Positions 17,701 through 26,498 of a stretch of 64,000 nucleotides of DNA are shown piece by piece. A program made the position numbers and the translations under genes. The stretch is taken from assembly GCA_015064155.1 (NCBI GenBank), contig SVST01000002.1, positions 62,001 through 126,000 on the forward strand, read 5' to 3'. Source of the DNA: Oscillospiraceae bacterium. Its GTDB lineage: Bacteria > Bacillota > Clostridia > Oscillospirales > CAG-272. The notes under the pieces were generated by a model. It worked only from the letters and a program-made list of their open reading frames with translations. It made no database searches and was not told the DNA's origin. Each line of letters begins with the position of its first letter. Position 1 is the first letter of the stretch.

Positions 17701-18427
17701 CTGCCGCAATACCCTCTGCCAGGATCTCATCAAGCTTATCTTTCTTTCCAAGCTTGTAGGTATCGGTCAAAGGAGAGGTACCGTCCGTATCGAACGAGGA
17801 CCAGATCTTTGCCAGCTTCAGCGAGCGCGCCTCGGAGAAAGGAACCTCACCGTTGATGTAGAACTCACGCTCGATGGCGGCGGACTTACCCTTTACGGGG
17901 TAGTAAACAAGCTGAATGTTGTACAGTCCGGCAGTCTTAATCTCCATCGCGTCCAGATCAAAGGTCCATTCTACCGTACCCGTGCTGGGCGTGTAAAGTG
18001 CACGTCTGCCGTATTCCTCCGTCACGTAGACCAGATCGCTCTTGGCAAGCTTTTCGGCTTCCATAGCTTTTTCCATAGAGGTGTATACGACCTGATCCTC
18101 ACCCTTACCGACGGTCATCGTCCATTCATCACCGTCGATGGTGATCGTTCTTCCCTTGGTATCGGTAAAGACCAGCTTACTCGTAGCGTCAAATACGACT
18201 TTCTCAGTGTTCGCGTCCTTGTAATTCGCAAAATACTGCGAATTCTCCTCGACGTATCCCTGATAAGAGATCGTATTCAACTCATCTGCATAGTCCGCGA
18301 TCGACTTGTCCGTGACGCCGTCGCCCTTGACGACCGTTGCCGCCCCGGCAGTAACCGTAGCTCCGCCGAACAGCATCATAACCGTCAGGATCATGCACAT
18401 GAGTCTTGTGAACAGTTGTTTTCTCAT
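14717..18427 (-). CDS. Giant extracellular solute-binding protein with N-terminal carbohydrate-binding-like region
   Basis: A 1236-residue exported protein, about three times the usual size. A signal peptide (1 to about 30, ending ATVTAGAATV) has no lipobox, so it is not a standard lipoprotein. Residues about 350-600 are beta-rich and include WSTAGQWVQYRFKVESSGMY then EIYTRYKQ, resembling CBM6/35-like carbohydrate-binding folds. A helical stretch follows (about 600-700), then a family 1 solute-binding domain (about 705-1065; ILAGMGPDVYLGLGDSTVIN, AWEFMKWYTGAECQIEYANE). The C-terminal 170 residues are helical. The ATG at 18427 was chosen because AGGAGG lies about 8 bases upstream; open frame farther upstream is not coding-like. 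It is the first gene of the operon and probably defines its substrate, which is not identifiable. Confidence 0.85.
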   Translation of the reverse strand: MRKQLFTRLMCMILTVMMLFGGATVTAGAATVVKGDGVTDKSIADYADELNTISYQGYVEENSQYFANYKDANTEKVVFDATSKLVFTDTKGRTITIDGDEWTMTVGKGEDQVVYTSMEKAMEAEKLAKSDLVYVTEEYGRRALYTPSTGTVEWTFDLDAMEIKTAGLYNIQLVYYPVKGKSAAIEREFYINGEVPFSEARSLKLAKIWSSFDTDGTSPLTDTYKLGKKDKLDEILAEGIAAGLNCVASEDGKTITVTKPNVVTQANYEFAKKYGLRFFVNDAENNELRPTAVQTPRWTSYTIKDSGGYFSNNFGFVIKPIDGKLTLSLEGVNEAVALASIVLLPYEETSSYNEYVASLKNQLGTLPNGKDTIRLEAENTANTSSNGVYPVEDRTSPLTSPSDTTRVVLNTIGTEKWSTAGQWVQYRFKVESSGMYEIYTRYKQSYLDGMYVCRSMQVYLDEYESADAYKAVHGNTAGYYDGVPFAEAAELRYNYGTKWKVTNLTAGYDVDMDGKDDTYQMYFEAGVEYTIRFEVTLGSMSEKVLQIESILTKLNQAYLSIIKLTGPSPDAYTTYNFSQLMPETLVTMIEQAGELEEVSKFLRESAGVSSSYSGTCDRLTDMLRKMAYHEDKITKNLDNFKSYVGNLGTFLSDAKTQPLQIDYMMIQPPEAKAPKGAANFFRTFIHECKSFIQSFFRDYNSMGALEDNESGKLIDVWLAYGRDQSQVIRNLSTNKFTPASKISVNLKLVNGSTLLPSILAGMGPDVYLGLGDSTVINYAIRGALNNVEEMSGFRELVDASFTHASMIQLEIADADGDVHTYGLPETQTFQMMFVRLDVLDELGLEIPKTWEDLYTAQSILETNNMEIGVNTNYKIFLYQSNGDLYADDGMRINLDSVKGLAAFEKMCNMFTQYSFPYSYNAANRFRTGEMPIILADYTGLYNQLKVFATEIEGKWTFVPVPGTVQEDGSINNTADSTIAAVVMIKGIKDTESAWEFMKWYTGAECQIEYANEMVAIIGDSAKQPTANRLALSSLPWTVSEYEEVAKQFENLAAIPNYPGSYYLDRHTNFAFLAAYNDDADPSTEILSYINTINKEITRKRQEFQLETLEIGQTLASKRMNQAMNAIEKLTDKYSDPKYAAAIEATKYAVANQKIAQLDEAAGMFEEILADEWNGQTKKITKVSGKVVEVPSYYVNVGKQTAEPKHGGYTIGSLNEQELVYFIGECLRNAADALASY

Positions 18428-18624
18428 TTGCGTTTCCTCCTGCAAATTGAAATCGGGGAATCCCCGTTGATTTGCACGCGCGCCTGCGAGCATACAAGCG
18501 AGCGTGTAAAGGGCAATGCAGCAAAGCAGACGACCAACCGAGAGCGAAATCCCGACCGGCAAGCCGCCAACCACATCAAGCCGCCTTTTACAAGGCAGAC
18601 TTCTCCCCCTATTTTGATAATATC

Positions 18625-18653
18625 ATGATACCACAAAAATCGAACGCTGTCAA
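18625..18653 (-). promoter_or_regulatory. Promoter of the carbohydrate ABC operon
   Basis: TTGACA (18653-18648) and TATCAT (18630-18625) with 17-bp spacing on the minus strand, giving a leader of about 190 bases before the start codon at 18427. No downstream hairpin typical of a riboswitch was recognised in that leader. Confidence 0.75.
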
Positions 18654-18769
18654 GTAAAAACTTTGCTTGCGTATATCCGTTTCAGCATCCCAAAGCGCAA
18701 AAATTCATTTATTCGAAATATTTTAGTTTCAAAAAGTTTACATCTACGTTTGTTTTCAAAATGTTCACT

Positions 18770-18908
18770 TTTTTCAAAAATCGGAATGGTAAATAATTTT
18801 TACCCGTTTTTGCCCCGTATTGCCGACTTTGGGCATATTTTTGTTTATTTTTTCAAGTGATTCTCAGATTTTATTTTCCAAAAATCGGATGTGTAAATTT
18901 AATTTACC
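18770..18908. repeat. Imperfect direct repeat with internal palindromes (possible operators)
   Basis: Two about 35-bp copies (18770-18804 and 18873-18908) share TTTTNCAAAAATCGGA followed by an inverted repeat. The palindromes are GGTAAATAATTTTTACC (18788-18804) and GTAAATTTAATTTAC (18893-18907). Both lie 115-280 bp upstream of the ABC operon promoter, so they might be sites for a dimeric regulator; no regulator gene is adjacent. Confidence 0.45.
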
Positions 18909-19084
18909 TATTTTTCAGCTTCCCGCGCTATCTGTTTTGTCAAAAGAAGTCTTTTGGTTTTGTTGCACTTGCACAAATTATGAACGATTTTTTCTACACG
19001 TCAAAGCGTCGGTAAAAAAAGCCGTTCCCCAACAAAATCGCATCAGACTGTAGAGAAAAGGTGTATTTAACAGTACATTGTACA

Positions 19085-19269
19085 AAGAACAATCCCTCAG
19101 TCACCTGCGATGACAGAGCTCCCTTTACACAAAGGAGTCTAAAAGAGGTTCTTTGCGCTAAAACAACTGTATTTCCGAGGCGACTGATTTTTGAAAGCCT
19201 CCCCTGTGTAAGTGGGAGAAAATTTACAAGCAAATTGGCACGGCTTGCCGTGTCGGAGAGGTTGTTTTG
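19085..19269. repeat. Degenerate palindromic repeat element (MITE-like)
   Basis: The left end (ACAATCCCTCAGTCACCTGC, then CTCCCTTTACACAAAGGAG) and the reverse complement of the right end (ACAACCTCTCCGACACGGCA, then CTCCCACTTACACAGGGGAG) are similar, forming imperfect terminal inverted repeats about 185 bp apart. The right end has an internal hairpin GGCACGGCTTGCCGTG. No coding capacity. It resembles the short palindromic elements common between genes in gut Clostridia. Confidence 0.5.
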
Positions 19270-19339
19270 TTATTTTGATCATTATACTTGCTTTGGTCTA
19301 CACTCTCGTATTTTGGTCATCCGGGAAGCCGCAAGGCAA

Positions 19340-19400
19340 CAAGCAAAAAGCAAGATCGGCAGGCGGCTCACACAAGGCAAGCCGCTTGCCGATCTCCCGA
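19340..19400 (-). terminator. Terminator of the sufC-sufB/D operon
   Basis: On the minus strand AGATCGGCAAGCGGCT pairs with AGCCGCCTGCCGATCT (16-bp stem, one G-U), followed by TTGCTTTTTGCTTG. It lies about 60-120 bases after the sufB/D-type stop. Confidence 0.7.
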
Positions 19401-19460
19401 TTTCGGTGCATGGGTTTCAACCGTGACCACGCCTTTCAAAGGACGGTCCGCACCGTAAAA

Positions 19461-20378
19461 TTACTTCAAAAACCCGTTGATGATCTGCTCCTCGGCTTCC
19501 TTTTCGGTAAGCCCCAGCGTCATCAACTTAATCAACTGCTCGCCCGCAATTTTTCCAATCGCAGCCTCGTGGATCAAGCCCGCCTCAACGTGATTTGCCT
19601 CGATTTTCGGAATTGCCGATACCTGCGCGTCGTCCATAATGATCGCGTCACACTCGGTATGTCCCGAGCAGCGGTTATTTCCGCGCACGTTCGAAAGAAA
19701 CACCTGTCGGCTGTTATCTCTCGCCACCGAACGCGATACCACGTGTGCGCCACAGCCCTCGCCGTCAAGATCCACCTCAAAATCGGTATGCGCCAGCTGT
19801 TCTCCGTGCGTCATGATTTTCTCGCGAACGACAAGCGTCGCACCCGCCGCCAATTTTGCGGTCGTCTTGCGTTTGGTGGAATCCACGCCCTTGATCTGCA
19901 CGGTTTCCATTTCGACGTAGCTGTTTTCGTCCTGAACCACCACCGTGGTGGGATTCATCACGTTCTTACCGTTTCCGTCACCCTCGCCGTAGTGCTTTTC
20001 GATATACTTCACCTTGGCATTCTTACCAACGAAGAAGGAATGAATTCCGCTATGCTCGCTCTCACCGCCGCCGCTGTTGTGAATACCGCATCCGGCAACG
20101 ATGGTGACGTCCGCGCCGTCGCCGATGTGAAAATCGTTATAAACCAGCTCCTTGATGCCGGTTTGCGACAGAATCACGGGAATATGCAAGCTTTCGTTTT
20201 TCGTTCCCGGCTTGATATAAATATCGATACCCGGTTGATCGGTTTTCTTCTCGATGGTGATGTTTTCGGAATTGTTTTTTCCGTGCAAGGCACCGTTTAC
20301 GCGCAAGGAATACGCCCCTTGAGGAACCTCGTGAAGATCGGCAACCTGCTCCAACAAACGCTTTTGAATCGCATCCAT
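19461..20378 (-). CDS. SufB/SufD-family Fe-S cluster assembly scaffold
   Basis: A 305-residue protein with the right-handed beta-helix core typical of SufB/SufD (repeats such as ITIEKKTDQPGIDIYIKPGT and VIMDDAQVSAIPKIEANHVE) and the C-terminal HEAAIGKIAGEQLIKLMTLG signature shared by the family. It is shorter than SufB (about 470) or SufD (about 430), lacking most of the N-terminal domain. The ATG at 20378 overlaps the sufC stop (TAATG) and has AAGGAGG upstream; an upstream in-frame start at 20408 lies inside sufC. With only sufC beside it and no sufS, sufU or second sufB/D nearby, it fits minimal SUF-like systems reported from anaerobes. It would assemble clusters with SufC in the cytoplasm. 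Confidence 0.85.
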   Translation of the reverse strand: MDAIQKRLLEQVADLHEVPQGAYSLRVNGALHGKNNSENITIEKKTDQPGIDIYIKPGTKNESLHIPVILSQTGIKELVYNDFHIGDGADVTIVAGCGIHNSGGGESEHSGIHSFFVGKNAKVKYIEKHYGEGDGNGKNVMNPTTVVVQDENSYVEMETVQIKGVDSTKRKTTAKLAAGATLVVREKIMTHGEQLAHTDFEVDLDGEGCGAHVVSRSVARDNSRQVFLSNVRGNNRCSGHTECDAIIMDDAQVSAIPKIEANHVEAGLIHEAAIGKIAGEQLIKLMTLGLTEKEAEEQIINGFLK

Positions 20379-21094
20379 TACGCCTTCACCTCCTTGGTAA
20401 ACCGACATCCCGCCTGCACGTTCAACAGCTCGGGCAAAATGTCGTTTTTCGAACCGTACGCTGCGATTTCACCACCCGAGATCACGATAATCTTGTCGGC
20501 AATATCCAGAATACGCTCCTGATGCGAAATAATCAGAATCGTTCCGCGCGTACGCTCGTACATGCTGCGGAAGACCTGAATCAGATTGTTAAAGCTCCAC
20601 AGGTCAATTCCCGCCTCGGGCTCGTCGAACACCGAAAGCTTGGTGCCGCGAGCGTTGATCATGGCAATCTCAATCCGCTTCAATTCTCCGCCCGACAAGG
20701 AGCCGTCCATCTCGCGGTTGATATAATTTTTGGCGCAAAGTCCGACCTCGGACAGATACGCGCACGCCTCGGACACCGATATCTTTTTGCCCGATGCAAT
20801 CGAAATCAGGTCCTTGACCGTAATTCCCTTAAAGCGCACGGGTTGTTGGAATGCAAAGCTGACACCGCGCTTGGCACGCTCGGTAATCGAAAGGCCCGTG
20901 ATGTCCTCCCCATCCAAAAGAATCTGCCCCGCACGCGGGGTATAAATGCCCGCAATCAGCTTTGCAAGCGTTGATTTTCCGCTTCCGTTCGGACCCGTAA
21001 CCGCCACAAAACGATCGTCGATTTGCAAGCTGACGTTCCGAAGAATTTCCTTGCCGTCATCCGTTTGATAGGATACGTTTCTCAGTTCTAACAT
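20378..21094 (-). CDS. sufC: SufC-type ATPase of Fe-S cluster assembly
   Basis: A 238-residue soluble ABC ATPase. Walker A is GPNGSGKST near residue 35, the Q-loop follows in FAFQQPVRFKGI, the signature is LSGGELKRIEIA near residue 135, and Walker B is LSVFDEPEAGID, with the SufC-typical EPEAGID in place of the importer form. The switch histidine is in IISHQERIL. It hydrolyses ATP to remodel the SufB/D scaffold. The stop overlaps the start of the partner gene. A possible TATAAT lies upstream on the minus strand near 21192, without a convincing -35. Confidence 0.92.
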   Translation of the reverse strand: MLELRNVSYQTDDGKEILRNVSLQIDDRFVAVTGPNGSGKSTLAKLIAGIYTPRAGQILLDGEDITGLSITERAKRGVSFAFQQPVRFKGITVKDLISIASGKKISVSEACAYLSEVGLCAKNYINREMDGSLSGGELKRIEIAMINARGTKLSVFDEPEAGIDLWSFNNLIQVFRSMYERTRGTILIISHQERILDIADKIIVISGGEIAAYGSKNDILPELLNVQAGCRFTKEVKA

Positions 21095-21309
21095 CTCTTC
21101 GTCTATCCTTTATCTTTACACAGTTACTTACTTTGGACTATTATTTTACATCTTTTTCTATTTAAAAGCAAGAGATTTTCGAACAATTATAATGTGAAAT
21201 TTTTGTGAATGTACATTCTCAACAAAAACCACTCGCAATCGTCTATTAAATCCATTCATTCTATGCAAATATTAGAATAAGAATTAGAATCATTTTAGTT
21301 TTTCGCGGT

Positions 21310-21346
21310 AAAAAAGAGCAGAAAACCGCTTCCCTGCTCTTTTTTT
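21310..21346. terminator. Bidirectional terminator after ligA
   Basis: AGAGCAG / CTGCTCT stem with a 12-base loop, an A-run on the left and seven T on the right. It ends ligA transcription on the minus strand. The neighbouring 21110-21300 stretch is AT-rich and has no gene; it includes TTAGAATAAGAATTAGAATC (21272-21291), which has a loosely Fur/PerR-like look but is not a convincing site. Confidence 0.7.
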
Positions 21347-21360
21347 CGCTATCAAACCAA

Positions 21361-23448
<2,088 letters not shown>

Positions 23449-23539
23449 CTATCTGTCAATGACTTTTTAAAAAAATCACAAAAGATTTTTGGCAAATGTT
23501 ACAAAAATATTTCGATTTTGAAAAAACTTTTGTTTCTTC

Positions 23540-23568
23540 TTTACAACAGCAAAAAGATATGCTATACT
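23540..23568 (+). promoter_or_regulatory. Promoter of hpf
   Basis: TTTACA (23540-23545) and TATACT (23563-23568) with 17-bp spacing, about 57 bases before the hpf start. Confidence 0.75.
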
Positions 23569-23624
23569 GATATTGCAAGGAGAGAAACACTTCCTTGCAA
23601 AACCCGAGAAAGGAAGGATCCGAT

Positions 23625-24155
23625 ATGAAGATTACCGTTGTAGGAAGACAAATGAATGTGTACGAGGAGATGAAGCTCCTGATCGACAAAAAGCTTGCTA
23701 AATTTGACAAATTCTTTGCCGGTGAGGGCGATGCAACCGTCACGCTCTCCTGTAAGCATAATCAAAAATTCATTGAGTTAACCATTTCGGCATCGGGAAC
23801 CCTTTTCCGCAGTGAGGTTGGAGCCGACAGCTTCCGGAACGCCTTGGACGATGCCGTAACCAATATTGAGCGTCAGATCCGCAAAAACAAGACCCGTCTT
23901 GCCAAAAAACTGCGCGAGGGTGCATTCATCCCGCCTGCTCCCGACGTGTTTGACGACACCCCCGACGAGGAAGAAACCATCTTGCGCACCAAGACCTACT
24001 CCACCAAGCCCATGTCGCCCGAGGAGGCGATTTTGCAGATGAATCTGTTGGGGCATCAATTCTTTGTATTTGTTGACGACCAGACCGGCGCGACCTCTGT
24101 GGTATACGCACGGCGCGACGGTGCATACGGTTTGATCGTTCCCGAGGGAGAATAA
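23625..24155 (+). CDS. hpf: Ribosome hibernation-promoting factor, long form
   Basis: A 176-residue long-form HPF. The N-terminal domain (1-100; MKITVVGRQMNVYEEMKLLI, IERQIRKNKTRLAKKLREGA) binds the 30S decoding region, and the C-terminal dimerisation domain (about 120-176; YSTKPMSPEEAILQMNLLGH, VYARRDGAYGLIVPEGE) joins two ribosomes into 100S particles in stationary phase. The ATG at 23625 has AAGGAAGG upstream; the longer in-frame start at 23595 lies in the leader. The last 19 codons and about 30 bases beyond are repeated at 26260-26351, which is not functional. Confidence 0.95.
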   Translation: MKITVVGRQMNVYEEMKLLIDKKLAKFDKFFAGEGDATVTLSCKHNQKFIELTISASGTLFRSEVGADSFRNALDDAVTNIERQIRKNKTRLAKKLREGAFIPPAPDVFDDTPDEEETILRTKTYSTKPMSPEEAILQMNLLGHQFFVFVDDQTGATSVVYARRDGAYGLIVPEGE

Positions 24156-24186
24156 ACCATGCGTAACCATGCGGAGAGTGATCCGC
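24095..24186 (+). repeat. Duplicated hpf 3' segment, copy A (functional gene end)
   Basis: This 92-base stretch covers the last codons of hpf, the stop and following sequence. It recurs at 26260-26351 with about eight differences by eye and no gaps. Confidence 0.9.
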
Positions 24187-24198
24187 CATACGAAAATC

Positions 24199-24227
24199 AG
24201 GGCAACGGTGCAAGCCGTTGCCCTTTC
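24199..24227 (+). terminator. Terminator of hpf
   Basis: AGGGCAACGG / CCGTTGCCCT stem (10 bp), followed by TTTCC. The counterpart after the copied hpf tail, at 26361-26398, has a different stem sequence but the same layout. Confidence 0.7.
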
Positions 24228-24278
24228 CGGTTTGGAACGCATATTCTGCACGCTTTACAAAAAATCGGGGCGTTGGGG

Positions 24279-24307
24279 TTGACAAAGCACAAGGGAAAGA
24301 CTATAAT
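24279..24307 (+). promoter_or_regulatory. Promoter of BspA-like gene 1
   Basis: TTGACA (24279-24284) and TATAAT (24302-24307), 17-bp spacing, followed by AAGG. The same arrangement precedes the other two BspA-like genes. Confidence 0.88.
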
Positions 24308-24356
24308 AAGGGTTGGGTTCAGATCCCATTATATACGTACCGAAAAGGAGAAAGAC

Positions 24357-26189
24357 ATGAAAAAAAGATTTTGGATGCTTCTGCTCTGTTTGCTCATTTG
24401 CGCAACTGTGGTGGGATGCAGCAAGGAGACAACAAACGACGATGACGGTGTTGTGACGGATGATCAGTCGAATAAAGCTCATTCCCATGCCTACGGCATC
24501 GACGACAAATGCGAAATTTGCGGTGAATCTTATCCCGATTTTGGATTGGAGTTTGAAATACAGAGTGATATGACATACAAAGTAGAATGTTATATCGGTA
24601 CATCAGAAAAGGTCAATATTCCCGTCAAATATAAGGGTTTTCCGGTTACAAGCATCGGCTTTGGTGCGTTTTTCGAATGCAGTAATCTTACAAGCATCAC
24701 GATCCCCGAGAGTGTCATAAGCATCAGTAATTCTGCATTTATGGATTGCAGCAGCTTGACAAGCATCACGATTCCAAACAGTGTCACAAGCATCGGTGAT
24801 TTTGCGTTCGATGGTTGCAGCAGTCTGACAAGCATCACGATTGGAAACAAAGTCACAAGCATCGGTGATAGTGCGTTCGATGGTTGCAGCAGCTTGACAA
24901 GCATCACGATTCCAAACAGTGTGACAAACATTGGCAATGATGCGTTCTCCGGTTGTACGAAGCTGATACAAACCGAAAACGGTGTATCCTATGTGGATAA
25001 ATGGGTGATCGATTGTGATGAATCGGTCACAACCGTAACCTTGCGAGACGATACGGTTGGCATCGGTGATGATGCGTTTGAATCTTGCAGTAGCCTGACA
25101 AGCATCACGATTCCAAACAGTGTCACAAGCATCGGTGATGATGCGTTTGAATCTTGCAGTAGCCTGACAAGCATCACGATTCCAAACAGTGTCACAAGCA
25201 TCGGTGATGATGCATTTTTCCTTTGCAGAAGTCTGACGAGCATCACGATTCCGGACAGTGTTACAAGCATCGGTGATAGTGCGTTTTACGAATGCAGTAG
25301 TCTTACAAGCATCACGATTCCAAACAGTGTTACAAGCATCGGTGATAGTGCGTTCTTCCAGTGCAGTGGCCTGACAAGCATCACGATTCCAAACAGTGTC
25401 ACAAGCATCGGTGATGATGCATTTTGCCTTTGCAGAAGTCTGACGAGCATCACGATTCCGGACAGTGTTACAAGCATCGGTGATGATGCATTCTCATTTT
25501 GCAATAGTCTGACAAGCATCACAATCCCCGGCAGCGTTACAAGCATCGGTGATGATGCGTTCAGCATGTGCATTAGCCTTACAAGCATCACGATTCCAAA
25601 CAGTATCACAAGCATCAGCAGCGGAGCGTTCTCCGGTTGCGAGAACCTTACAAGCATCATGATTCCCAACGGTGTCACGAGCATCGGTGATGATGCATTC
25701 TCATTTTGCAATAGTCTGACAAGCATCACAATCCCCGGCAGCGTTACAAGCATCGGTTATGCTGCATTTTCCGGTTGCACAAGCCTGACAAACATCACGA
25801 TCCCAAACAGCGTCACAAGCATCAATGAGTATGCATTTTCTGATTGCACAAGCCTTACAAGCATCACGATTCCCAATGGCGTCACAAGCATCGGCTATAG
25901 TGCGTTTTCCGGTTGCACAAGCCTTACAAGCATCACGATTCCCAATAGCGTCACAAGCATCGATAGTCAGGCGTTCTACGGGTGCAGTAGCCTTACAAGC
26001 ATCAGGATTCCCAATGATGTCACGAGCATCGGTAGTCAGGCGTTCGGTGACTGCAGTAGCCTAACAAGCATCACCTTCCAAGGCACGGTTGCCGAGTGGA
26101 ATGCAATTACCCAAGGAAACTATTGGGACTCAAACGTCCCCGCAACCAACGTTGTCTGCTCCAACGGCAATGTATCTTTGGAAAATTAA
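24357..26189 (+). CDS. BspA-like leucine-rich-repeat (LRR_5) lipoprotein 1
   Basis: A 610-residue surface lipoprotein. The signal [20 protein letters not shown] ends in a lipobox with Cys21. A short segment with [20 protein letters not shown] follows (two Cys-x2-Cys-like pairs), then about 20 tandem 23-residue LRR_5 units of the type [20 protein letters not shown] (residues about 85-570), and a C-terminal cap [20 protein letters not shown]. At DNA level the units are 69 bp and nearly identical, so copy number may vary. BspA-like repeats mediate adhesion or protein binding in other bacteria; the target here is unknown. The start at 24357 has AAGGAG 8 bases upstream; it is embedded between two copies of the hpf tail. 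Confidence 0.9.
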   Translation: MKKRFWMLLLCLLICATVVGCSKETTNDDDGVVTDDQSNKAHSHAYGIDDKCEICGESYPDFGLEFEIQSDMTYKVECYIGTSEKVNIPVKYKGFPVTSIGFGAFFECSNLTSITIPESVISISNSAFMDCSSLTSITIPNSVTSIGDFAFDGCSSLTSITIGNKVTSIGDSAFDGCSSLTSITIPNSVTNIGNDAFSGCTKLIQTENGVSYVDKWVIDCDESVTTVTLRDDTVGIGDDAFESCSSLTSITIPNSVTSIGDDAFESCSSLTSITIPNSVTSIGDDAFFLCRSLTSITIPDSVTSIGDSAFYECSSLTSITIPNSVTSIGDSAFFQCSGLTSITIPNSVTSIGDDAFCLCRSLTSITIPDSVTSIGDDAFSFCNSLTSITIPGSVTSIGDDAFSMCISLTSITIPNSITSISSGAFSGCENLTSIMIPNGVTSIGDDAFSFCNSLTSITIPGSVTSIGYAAFSGCTSLTNITIPNSVTSINEYAFSDCTSLTSITIPNGVTSIGYSAFSGCTSLTSITIPNSVTSIDSQAFYGCSSLTSIRIPNDVTSIGSQAFGDCSSLTSITFQGTVAEWNAITQGNYWDSNVPATNVVCSNGNVSLEN

Positions 26190-26202
26190 ACATACATCCC
26201 CC

Positions 26203-26263
26203 GCAAACGCTTCGCGTTTGCAAAGCCCCGAGAGGGCGAGCCGTGTTCAGCGGCTCGCCCTCT
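26203..26263 (+). repeat. Palindromic terminator-like element, truncated copy
   Basis: Two hairpins follow gene 1: GCAAACGC-TTC-GCGTTTGC and then a stem from AGAGGGCGAGCCG / CGGCTCGCCCTCT. The element matches 31598-31671, but its right arm stops after CCCTCT, where copied hpf sequence begins. The T-rich end of the terminator is therefore missing. Confidence 0.85.
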
Positions 26264-26351
26264 GTGGTATACGCACGGCGTGACGGTGCATACGATTTGA
26301 TCGTTCCAGAAGGAGAATAAACCATGCATACCAATGCGGAGAGTGATCCGC
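26260..26351 (+). pseudogene. Copied hpf 3' end (19 codons plus downstream sequence)
   Basis: Encodes VVYARRDGAYDLIVPEGE and a stop, the end of HPF, with no start or upstream gene. One residue differs (Asp for Gly). Together with the terminator and promoter that follow, it reproduces the hpf-to-BspA intergenic layout at 24095-24357. It joins the truncated palindromic element through a 5-base CCTCT microhomology. Confidence 0.9.
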
Positions 26352-26360
26352 AAAAATAGA

Positions 26361-26398
26361 CCACGTGCAGCGGTGAAAGCCGCTGCACGTCTTTTTTT
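26361..26398 (+). terminator. Terminator after the copied hpf tail
   Basis: ACGTGCAGCGG / CCGCTGCACGT stem followed by CTTTTTTT. Stem sequence differs from the hpf terminator but position and form are conserved. Confidence 0.75.
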
Positions 26399-26435
26399 AC
26401 GTTCGATATTCCGCGGGATAAATGATAGGAAAGGA

Positions 26436-26464
26436 TTGACAAACCGCCAAAGGCGGAGTATAAT
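26436..26464 (+). promoter_or_regulatory. Promoter of BspA-like gene 2
   Basis: TTGACA (26436-26441) and TATAAT (26459-26464), 17-bp spacing. The spacer contains CCGCCAAAGGCGG, a small palindrome. Confidence 0.88.
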
Positions 26465-26498
26465 AAGGTTGATTTTCTATCAAACAAGGAGATTGAAC

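Larger units (their letters stand above)
18660..19455. other. Long AT-rich intergenic region with repeats
   Basis: No gene is supported here. The left part (to about 18990) is AT-rich and holds a direct repeat with internal palindromes; the middle (about 19085-19269) is a degenerate repeat element; the right end carries the terminator of the SUF genes. These are listed separately. Confidence 0.7.

Noticed and set aside
18428-18574. N-terminal extension of the solute-binding protein upstream of 18427
   Set aside because: The extension is not a signal peptide and would bury the AGGAGG site; the ATG at 18427 gives a proper signal.
21272-21291. TTAGAATAAGAATTAGAATC as a Fur or PerR box
   Set aside because: Dyad symmetry is poor and it is not close to a recognisable promoter of sufC.
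24311-24330. Sequence resembling a tRNA T-arm (GGGTTCAGATCCC)
   Set aside because: No acceptor or anticodon stem can be folded around it; it lies in the leader of the BspA-like gene.
24357-26189. Regular 69-bp repeats as a CRISPR-like array
   Set aside because: They are in frame and encode 23-residue LRR_5 units; no spacers or cas genes are present.
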